From contig JOAA01000078.1 of NCBI GenBank assembly GCA_000720375.1, forward strand, positions 1 through 10,436: a stretch of DNA of 10,436 nucleotides, written 5' to 3'. The notes below the pieces were generated by a model. The model was not told the DNA's origin, made no database searches, and was given only the letters and a program-made list of their open reading frames with translations. Source of the stretch: Rhodococcus rhodnii (GTDB lineage: Bacteria > Actinomycetota > Actinomycetes > Mycobacteriales > Pseudonocardiaceae). The first letter of the stretch is position 1; every line of letters begins with the position of its first letter. Shown here piece by piece: positions 5,446 to 10,436 of the stretch. Position numbers and translations under genes: made by a program.

Positions 5446-6054
5446 ATGGACCCCGCTCGGCGACAACGCGTTGGGGGCACCCGTCGGCGCGGCGAAGCGC
5501 TCACCGGTGCCATCGGCCGCGCAACCCTCGAGGAGCTGGCCCGGACCAGTTTCGAGGAGCTGTCGTTCGACAGGATCGCGGCCGCGGCGGGCACCGGGAA
5601 GGCTGCGCTGTACCGGCGCTGGTCCACCCCGGCCGAGCTGGTCCTGACCGCCTTGACCGACCCGGCTACCGGCTTCGGGGAAGTCCCGGCCGCGCCGCGC
5701 ACAGGTTCACTGAGAACTGATCTGATCGCCCTGCTCACGCACCTCGCGCAGGCCTTGGAAGAGCCGCGAGGCCGTGCTCTACGGCCCCTGATCGCGCACC
5801 GGCACCGCCACCCCGAACTGTTCGAGCACGTGCACCGCCTCGTGATCCGCCCTCACCTCGAGGTTCTCCTGGCCGTGATGCGGCAGGCGGTCGAGCGAGG
5901 CGAAGCGGCCCCCGAGCGCGTCACGGAGCGGGTCGCTTCAGTGGGGCCCCGCATGATCACCCTGGAGGCGTGGGAGCGCGACCAGGTGGATCCTCGTGAA
6001 ATCGAGGCCGTCGTCGACGAGGTCGTCCTGCCCCTTCTTCAGCCCTGCCGCTGA
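5446..6054 (+). CDS. TetR/AcrR-family transcriptional regulator
   Basis: A 202-aa regulator of normal family length. The N-terminal DNA-binding domain spans about 16-66: AIGRATLEELARTSFEELSF, then DRIAAAAGTGKAALYRRW, which is the TetR turn and recognition helix ending in the YRRW motif, then the S-T-PAELVLTAL helix. The C-terminal part is helical and variable (ligand-binding and dimer domain) and gives no hint of the effector. No good ribosome site precedes ATG 5446. TATATC at 5433-5438 lies 7 bp upstream, so a leaderless transcript is possible, with a weak -35. Divergence from the amidohydrolase suggests it represses that gene and itself. Confidence 0.88.
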   Translation: MDPARRQRVGGTRRRGEALTGAIGRATLEELARTSFEELSFDRIAAAAGTGKAALYRRWSTPAELVLTALTDPATGFGEVPAAPRTGSLRTDLIALLTHLAQALEEPRGRALRPLIAHRHRHPELFEHVHRLVIRPHLEVLLAVMRQAVERGEAAPERVTERVASVGPRMITLEAWERDQVDPREIEAVVDEVVLPLLQPCR

Positions 6055-6465
6055 CGGCGAATCAGACGATCTTCAGCAACAGCTGCGCGACATCGCTTGC
6101 CGGTGGCTTGTGCCGCTCAAGAATTCATCGCTGCATGTCAGGCGGCTTGGTGGTACTCGTTGATGATGCCGCCGAGTAGGCGTTTGCGGATGACGTGAGA
6201 GTGGCTGTGGCGCAGGAGTTTCCGCGGCTGGGCGGGGTGCTTCTGGTGGCTGCTGGTTGCGTGCTTGATGCGGGCGGTGTCGGTTCGACGGGTTCCTTGG
6301 CGCGTACTGGCGGAGGCCGGCTGCCTACCTCGATCCGCGGGTTCGCGCCGTGTCGGCGTACGGAGAGAAGTGTTCAGGCACGGACAGACGAACGTACTCA
6401 GCTGTGGGAGCGGGAAAGTGGTCCTGCGGTCGTGATTGGTCGGTGTTGCGGGTGTTGAGCTTGGT
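6055..6465. other. Gene-poor stretch with a transposase scar, between TetR and the GlxA-type gene
   Basis: About 410 bp with no intact gene. The part near 6138-6320 reads on the minus strand as a likely transposase tail (listed separately). The rest shows no motif I can name. Both flanking genes end into this stretch, so any terminators would be here, but I found no strong hairpin. Confidence 0.5.
6138..6320 (-). pseudogene. Probable C-terminal remnant of an integrase-type transposase
   Basis: The minus-strand frame ends HSHVIRKRLLGGIINEYHQA followed by A and a stop at 6138. The L-G-G-hydrophobic-IN/IHEY-x-x-A-A ending recurs at the C-terminus of DDE integrase-type transposases in actinobacteria. 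Upstream residues are low-complexity and show no catalytic DDE motif, so only the tail could remain. No terminal inverted repeats were identified. The assignment rests on a short motif recalled from family knowledge. Confidence 0.35.
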
Positions 6466-7533
6466 CTAGCCGGTCGCGCCCGGAGCCGGGTCCGACGCGC
6501 GGAAGGTACGCCGGTAGGTCGACGGGGCGACCCCCGCTTCCGCCGCCAGGTGCCGGCGCAGCGAGGTGGCGGTGGCGAAGCCAACCTCGTGGGCGACTCG
6601 ATCCACCGGCAGGTCGCTGGACTCCAGCAGGTGCCGCGCCCGCCGCAGCCGGTGCTGGGTCAGCCAGCGACCGGGACTCATGCCGGTCTCCTCTCGAAAG
6701 CGCCGGGCGAAGGTACGGGTACTCATCGCCGCGTGGGTGGCCAGTTCGTCCAGCGACAGCGGCGATTCGAGGCGCTGCAGCGCCCAGTCACGCGTCGGCC
6801 CGGTGCCGGTCGCGCTCGCCGGTGGCACGGGCCGTTCGATGTACTGTGCCTGCCCGCCGTCCCGGTACGGCGGCATGACGCACTGGCGGGCGACCTGGTT
6901 GGCAACCTCGTGGCCGTGGTCCTGGCGCACCAGGTGCAGGCAGACGTCGACCCCGCTCGCCGCCCCGGCCGAGGTCAGCACGTCACCGTGATCGACGAAC
7001 AGCACGCCGGCATCGAGCTCGACCTGCGGGAACAGTTCCCGGAAGCAGTCGGCCAGCGCCCAGTGGGTGGTGGCCCGCCGCCCGTCCAGCAGACCAGCCG
7101 CGGCCAGCAGGAAGGCACCGGTGCAGATGGACACCAGACGGGTGCCGGGGCGCACGCGGGACAGGGCTGCGACGGCCCGCGGGTCCGGGGCGGCGGCCGA
7201 GGCCGGGGAGATCGCGTACGGGGGGATGACGAGGGTGTCCGCCTCGAGCAGTACCTCGGGACCGTGTCCGGGGGTGACGGTCAGGTCCGCGTCGGTGCGC
7301 ACGGGCTGGCCGTCCACGCTCGCGGACAACACCTCGTAGCGGCCACCGGCGGATCCCAGGACTCGGTGCGGGATGCCGAGTTCGAAGGGGTAGACGCCGT
7401 CAAGGAGGAGGACGACGACCTTGTGGGCGTCCGGTCGCGGACGGCGCATCCGGCGGTCGAGTTCGGTCGCGCGGTCGGCGAGGTCACGGGCCCGGGACGA
7501 CGCAGCGCGGCGGACGGCAGAGTCGGGGGGCAT
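6466..7533 (-). CDS. GlxA-family regulator: DJ-1/PfpI-like domain plus AraC-type HTH
   Basis: 355 aa from ATG 7533, or 327 aa from the in-frame ATG at 7449; residue numbers here use the shorter form. KVVVLLLDGVYPFELGIPHR (10-29) opens a DJ-1/PfpI-like domain. VSICTGAFLLAAAGLLDG (106-123) holds the conserved Cys position, followed by RRATTHW. This domain usually acts as a sensor in GlxA-type regulators rather than an enzyme. Residues 218-318 are a two-HTH AraC domain: SLDELATHAAMSTRTFARRF (232-251), then PVDRVAHEVGFATATSLRRH (281-300). Neither start has a clear ribosome site. TATGTT lies 6 bp before ATG 7533, so a leaderless start there is favoured, though the inverted repeat overlapping that ATG keeps 7449 possible. 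It diverges from the MDR oxidoreductase, its likely target. Confidence 0.85.
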   Translation of the reverse strand: MPPDSAVRRAASSRARDLADRATELDRRMRRPRPDAHKVVVLLLDGVYPFELGIPHRVLGSAGGRYEVLSASVDGQPVRTDADLTVTPGHGPEVLLEADTLVIPPYAISPASAAAPDPRAVAALSRVRPGTRLVSICTGAFLLAAAGLLDGRRATTHWALADCFRELFPQVELDAGVLFVDHGDVLTSAGAASGVDVCLHLVRQDHGHEVANQVARQCVMPPYRDGGQAQYIERPVPPASATGTGPTRDWALQRLESPLSLDELATHAAMSTRTFARRFREETGMSPGRWLTQHRLRRARHLLESSDLPVDRVAHEVGFATATSLRRHLAAEAGVAPSTYRRTFRASDPAPGATG

Positions 7534-7568
7534 GGCAAGAACATATCGGAAGATGACCTTCTTGCCAT
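7532..7568. promoter_or_regulatory. Inverted repeat spanning the GlxA-type start and promoter
   Basis: ATGGCAAGAA and TTCTTGCCAT are perfect 10-bp arms 17 bp apart. On the minus strand the left arm covers the ATG at 7533 and TATGTT falls between the arms. A regulator bound here would block its own promoter, so it is a candidate autoregulatory operator. Confidence 0.5.
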
Positions 7569-7598
7569 CGTGGCGGGTCGGGGCGTCCCGCCACGATG
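7566..7598. promoter_or_regulatory. Long G+C-rich inverted repeat just upstream of the MDR gene
   Basis: CATCGTGGCGGG and CCCGCCACGATG are perfect 12-bp arms around 9 nt, ending 5 bp before the ATG at 7604. It overlaps the neighbouring repeat by 3 bp. As DNA it could be an operator for the GlxA-type regulator. As RNA it would be a stable hairpin at the translation start. Confidence 0.5.
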
Positions 7599-7603
7599 AC
7601 GAC

Positions 7604-8584
7604 ATGACTTCGACGGACACCGCTGAACATCCCGGCTCCACGGGCACCCCGGTGATGCTCGCCCTGCACCAGACCGCCCTCGGTGGCCCCGAGGTCCTGC
7701 GGCTGACCGAGGTTCCGCGGCCCGCGCCCGGCCCGGGAGAGGTCCTCGTCGCCGTGCACGCGGCCGGACTCAACCCCACGGACTTCAAACATCGCGCTCA
7801 CAGCATCTTCCTGCCGCCACCGCCGATGACCCTGGGGTGGGACGTCTCCGGCACCGTGGTGGAGACCGGCGTCGGCGTCACCCTGTTCCGGCTCGGTGAC
7901 GAGGTGTTCGGCATGCTGCCCTACCCCTGCGGCGCCGGTTCCCACGCGGAGTACGTGACCGGTCCCGCCCGCGCCTTCGCGGCCAAGCCCGCCGGGGTCG
8001 ATCACGTCCAGGCGGCCGCTCTGCCGCTGGCCGCGCTCACCGCCTGGCAGGCTCTCGTCGACACCGCGGACCTGCGGGCGGGGCAACGGGTGCTGATCCA
8101 CGCCGCGGCCGGCGGTGTCGGTCATCTCGCGGTGCAGATCGCCAAGGAGCGTGGCGCGCATGTCACCGGGACCGCGAGTGCCGCCAAACACGACTTCCTG
8201 CGTGAGATCGGCGTGGATGTCTGCATCGACTACCGCACCGAGGACTTCACCGACACCGAACAGCGGTACGACGTCGTCCTCGACGCCATCGGCGGGGAAA
8301 CCGCGACCCGTTCGGTGGGTGTGCTCCGTCCCGGTGGGATCCTGGTGTCCCTGGTGCCGGACGCCGAAGACACCCAGGCCACCGCGGAGAAGGCGCAGGT
8401 CCGCGCCGTCACCCTGCTCGTTGAGCACGACCAGGCCGGGATCCGCGCTGTCGCCCGCCTCGCTGACCGGGGAAAGCTCCGTGCGCACGTCTCCGGCACC
8501 TTCCCCCTCGCCGAAGGCGCCCGGGCTCACGCCCTGGGAGAGACCGGACACACCACGGGCAAACTGGTCATCACCGTGCGCTGA
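7604..8584 (+). CDS. NAD(P)H-dependent quinone-oxidoreductase-type MDR protein
   Basis: A 326-aa medium-chain dehydrogenase/reductase. The GroES-like catalytic domain begins with LTEVPRPAPGPGEVLVAVHA (34-53) and contains GLNPTDFKHR and GWDVSGTVVETG (78-89). The Rossmann fold holds VLIHAAAGGVGHLAVQIAK (163-181), with the AAAGGVG nucleotide-binding motif of the zeta-crystallin/quinone oxidoreductase branch. The cysteine cluster and other zinc ligands of alcohol dehydrogenases are absent, so it is probably zinc-independent and reduces quinones or enones. GKLVITV at the end is typical. ATG 7604 fits the homology start and lies just after the 12-bp-arm inverted repeat. It has no obvious ribosome site. 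The in-frame ATG at 7655 is an alternative. It diverges from the GlxA-type regulator. Confidence 0.87.
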   Translation: MTSTDTAEHPGSTGTPVMLALHQTALGGPEVLRLTEVPRPAPGPGEVLVAVHAAGLNPTDFKHRAHSIFLPPPPMTLGWDVSGTVVETGVGVTLFRLGDEVFGMLPYPCGAGSHAEYVTGPARAFAAKPAGVDHVQAAALPLAALTAWQALVDTADLRAGQRVLIHAAAGGVGHLAVQIAKERGAHVTGTASAAKHDFLREIGVDVCIDYRTEDFTDTEQRYDVVLDAIGGETATRSVGVLRPGGILVSLVPDAEDTQATAEKAQVRAVTLLVEHDQAGIRAVARLADRGKLRAHVSGTFPLAEGARAHALGETGHTTGKLVITVR

Positions 8585-8627
8585 CCCCGATGGCTCGGCA
8601 TCGCCCCATTCCGCGTCACAGTCAGCC

Positions 8628-8659
8628 CAGGGACGGAGCAAGTATCGGGCCCGTCCCTG
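8628..8659 (+). terminator. Terminator-like hairpin after the MDR gene
   Basis: CAGGGACGG and CCGTCCCTG are perfect 9-bp arms around 14 nt, 43 bp after the MDR stop. There is no T-tract. The remaining bases up to 8872 show no gene or motif I can support. Confidence 0.5.
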
Positions 8660-8858
8660 AACTGGTGATCTCCGACAGGCTCGCCGCCTCCTGCCCGACG
8701 CCCTCAACCATCCATAGTGGACTGGTGAGACCCGTGGTCAGCGCATCACCACCTGAGCACATTCAGGCGTACGCCGACACGCTGCGATGTCTGGCATCGC
8801 GCCGCTCGACCAACAGGCGGTGGAGCAGCGCTGGAACGGCTGCGGTCCTGTTGATGGC

Positions 8859-8864
8859 TAGGGT
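8859..8864 (+). promoter_or_regulatory. Possible -10 box of a leaderless transcript for the helical-repeat gene
   Basis: TAGGGT matches the actinobacterial TANNNT -10 pattern and lies 8 bp before the GTG at 8873, which has no ribosome site. The -35 region (about 8836-8841) is a poor match. Confidence 0.3.
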
Positions 8865-8872
8865 GCACAGGC

Positions 8873-10231
8873 GTGGATGCTGCTGATCTTGACTACCAGG
8901 CCCGGACCTTGTCCGGCTGCATTCCTCCGCTCCTCGTCTCCCGGCTTCTTGAGCTGGGCCACGGGGAAGAGGTGGAGTTCCAGGCTGGCCGAGGGGAATG
9001 GTTCTGCGCGCGTGAGTGGGCACGGTTGCTCGGTGACCAAGGGCGGCAGGCCGAAGCGTTGGAGGTGCTCGCTCCGTACGTCGCCACGGGCTGGTGGCCG
9101 GCCGCCCGGGCTCAGGCGGAACTCCTGGAGAGCTGGGGACGGGCAGAGGAGGCGATCGCGCTGGCCCGGCCGTACGCGGATGGCGAACGGCTCGCGCTGG
9201 ATTTCTTCGCGCGGCTGCTGGCCCGGCACGGACGCCAGGATGAGGCGATCACGCTGCTGAGCGCTGGAATCGAAGACTGGTTTCTCGCCACTGCCTTGGT
9301 AGAGATTTCCGAGAGGGCAGGCAGGGACGAAGACATCGCCGCGCAGCTGGCCGCGCGGATCCCGCCCCAGCACCGATGCGACGGTCCCTGGTGCTGCCGC
9401 GGCCTCGACCCGGACACGGCGATCGGCCTGGTTGCCGCGATCCGCGAGCGCCAGGGCCGCGTCGACGAAGCGATCGCCCTGCTGCACACCCGCCGGCACA
9501 CCACCTCCGTGAACAACCACGACCAGCTGGCCGACCTGCTGGCGAGCCACAACCGGATCGAGGAACTGCGTGAGTACGCGGCATCCGAGTACCACGGGCA
9601 CGCCGCGCAGCGCCTAGCCGAGGTGCTCGAGGAGCGCGGTGACGCGAAAGGAGCGATCGCCGTGTACCGGCAGCCGGGCGACTCACCGGCCCGTCAGTGT
9701 CACGGTTCGGTCCAATTAGCGCAGCTTCTGGCCCGGCATGGCCGGGGCGACGAGGCGATCGAGGTGATGCGCATGCTCGCGGACTCTCCCGGTGGCGCGG
9801 AGGACTGGATCGTCGACACGTTGTGCACCCTGTACGCCGACCATGGCCGCGCCCGGGACGGCCTGGCCTACCTCGACACCCTCAAGGCACGCCGCGACGG
9901 CGAGGAGGAATGGGACTTCTTCAGGATGCGGCTTCCGCTCATGGCCGACTGCGGCCTGCTCGATGAAGCCATCGAGCAGGCGCGGGCGCACCCGGAGGGC
10001 AACACCTCGTACGCGGCCTGGATCATCTCCGACCTTCTCGCCGAGAGCGGCCGGACCGAAGAGGCTGTCGCAGTCCTGGAAGCACACGCCCCCGCCAACT
10101 CCGGCGCTCTGGCAGGCCACCTCATCGACCTCGGCCGGATCAAGGACGCTGTGACAGTCCTTCAGCAGCGCACATCCGAACCGGTCGGGCCTGCCTGGAC
10201 GGGCACTTTCTCCACCGAAGCCCCGTTCTGA
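8873..10231 (+). CDS. TPR-like helical-repeat (solenoid) protein of unknown role
   Basis: A 452-aa protein built almost wholly of about twelve degenerate 30-40-residue helix pairs. Each carries a turn like L-L-A-x-x-G-R-x-D-E-A-I-x-L-L: LLARHGRQDEAITLL (115-129), IRERQGRVDEAIALL (190-204), LLARHGRGDEAIEVM (285-299), LLAESGRTEEAVAVL (388-402), LIDLGRIKDAVTVL (417-430), with weaker copies between. This predicts a TPR/SEL1-like superhelix for protein or peptide binding. No catalytic motif, signal peptide or membrane segment is seen. Cysteines at 169, 174 and 175 (CDGPWCC) sit in a loop between repeats. The GTG at 8873 is chosen as the first start in frame before the repeats; it appears leaderless. 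It follows a terminator-like hairpin and stands alone, so context gives no role. Such proteins are common in actinomycetes and mostly uncharacterised. Confidence 0.8.
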   Translation: MDAADLDYQARTLSGCIPPLLVSRLLELGHGEEVEFQAGRGEWFCAREWARLLGDQGRQAEALEVLAPYVATGWWPAARAQAELLESWGRAEEAIALARPYADGERLALDFFARLLARHGRQDEAITLLSAGIEDWFLATALVEISERAGRDEDIAAQLAARIPPQHRCDGPWCCRGLDPDTAIGLVAAIRERQGRVDEAIALLHTRRHTTSVNNHDQLADLLASHNRIEELREYAASEYHGHAAQRLAEVLEERGDAKGAIAVYRQPGDSPARQCHGSVQLAQLLARHGRGDEAIEVMRMLADSPGGAEDWIVDTLCTLYADHGRARDGLAYLDTLKARRDGEEEWDFFRMRLPLMADCGLLDEAIEQARAHPEGNTSYAAWIISDLLAESGRTEEAVAVLEAHAPANSGALAGHLIDLGRIKDAVTVLQQRTSEPVGPAWTGTFSTEAPF

Positions 10232-10326
10232 CACCGACCCGCGGGCCACAGCGATCGGCGGGAAACTCTTGGGCCTTCGCCCTGTTCATCGCTGGATTTA
10301 CCGGAGCCGTCCGCAAACCTCAATCG

Positions 10327-10340
10327 CCCGCCTCGGCGGG
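10327..10340. terminator. Small G+C-rich hairpin after the helical-repeat gene
   Basis: CCCGC-CTCG-GCGGG is a perfect 5-bp stem with a tetraloop, 96 bp past the stop at 10231. It could help end transcription, but the stem is short. Confidence 0.3.
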
Positions 10341-10347
10341 ACTGTCC

Positions 10348-10375
10348 GTGATCTTGTGGGTGGTGGGTGATCTTG
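10348..10375. repeat. Short direct repeat GTGATCTTG
   Basis: The 9-mer occurs at 10348-10356 and 10367-10375, 19 bp apart start to start. A GGAGC-GGTT-GCTCC inverted repeat follows at 10384-10397. Two close copies could be a binding site for the gene that may begin at the right edge, or part of a mobile-element end. Confidence 0.3.
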
Positions 10376-10436
10376 GCCATGCTGGAGCGGTTGCTCCGGT
10401 CGGAAAGGATCCAGGTTGGCAGGCAAGGACTCGGCG

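Noticed and set aside
6436..7599. Plus-strand 387-aa open frame opposite the GlxA-type gene
   Set aside because: Antisense shadow rich in Gly, Arg and Gln. The minus strand shows clear DJ-1/PfpI and AraC domains.
7421..7603. Upstream extension of the MDR protein
   Set aside because: Would run antisense into the GlxA-type gene and through both inverted repeats. No MDR homology before residue 20 of the chosen form.
8590..8886. Plus-strand 98-aa open frame before the helical-repeat gene
   Set aside because: Overlaps the terminator-like hairpin and the start of the next gene, and has no motif or ribosome site.

Overview
The window is high-G+C DNA from an actinomycete. The evidence is strong G/C third-position codon use, many GTG starts, likely leaderless genes, and a dense mix of HxlR, TetR, GlxA/AraC-type and ArsR-like regulators. 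A Pseudonocardiales-type soil actinomycete would fit, but nothing in the sequence fixes the genus. It reads as accessory DNA: a catabolic and regulatory patch bordered by broken genes and probable mobile-element scars.

Left part (1-1235): wreckage of a carbohydrate-use locus. A minus-strand fragment has a ricin-type lectin piece joined to the N-terminus of a GH43 glycosidase. Its own start codon is out of frame with the rest. A plus-strand fragment holds the signal region and first motif of a GH95 fucosidase-type enzyme and stops after the motif LPIGNG. Between them lies about 765 bp without a convincing gene. It contains one perfect LacI-type palindrome, a second related site, and a lower-G+C block with several inverted repeats.

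Middle (1236-8584): four consecutive regulator/enzyme pairs, each divergently transcribed from a short spacer that carries inverted repeats. They are (1) an ArsR-like winged-helix regulator with an alpha/beta hydrolase, (2) an HxlR regulator with an enoyl-CoA hydratase/isomerase, (3) a metal-dependent amidohydrolase with a TetR regulator, and (4) a GlxA-type (DJ-1/PfpI plus AraC) regulator with a zinc-free MDR quinone-oxidoreductase-type enzyme. Pairs 1/2 and 2/3 meet tail to tail, the first junction with hairpins that could end transcription from both sides. A likely transposase C-terminal remnant sits between pairs 3 and 4. Each regulator is most simply read as controlling its divergent neighbour. 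Whether the four enzymes share a substrate cannot be told from sequence.

Right part (8585-10436): a terminator-like hairpin after the MDR gene, then a 452-aa TPR-like helical-repeat protein that may be leaderless, then about 200 bp with hairpins and a short direct repeat running to the window edge.

No tRNA, rRNA, CRISPR array or complete insertion sequence was seen. No single new system stands out. The best leads are the sharp GH95/regulator breakpoint, the run of four divergent modules, and the overlapping inverted repeats in two of the spacers.
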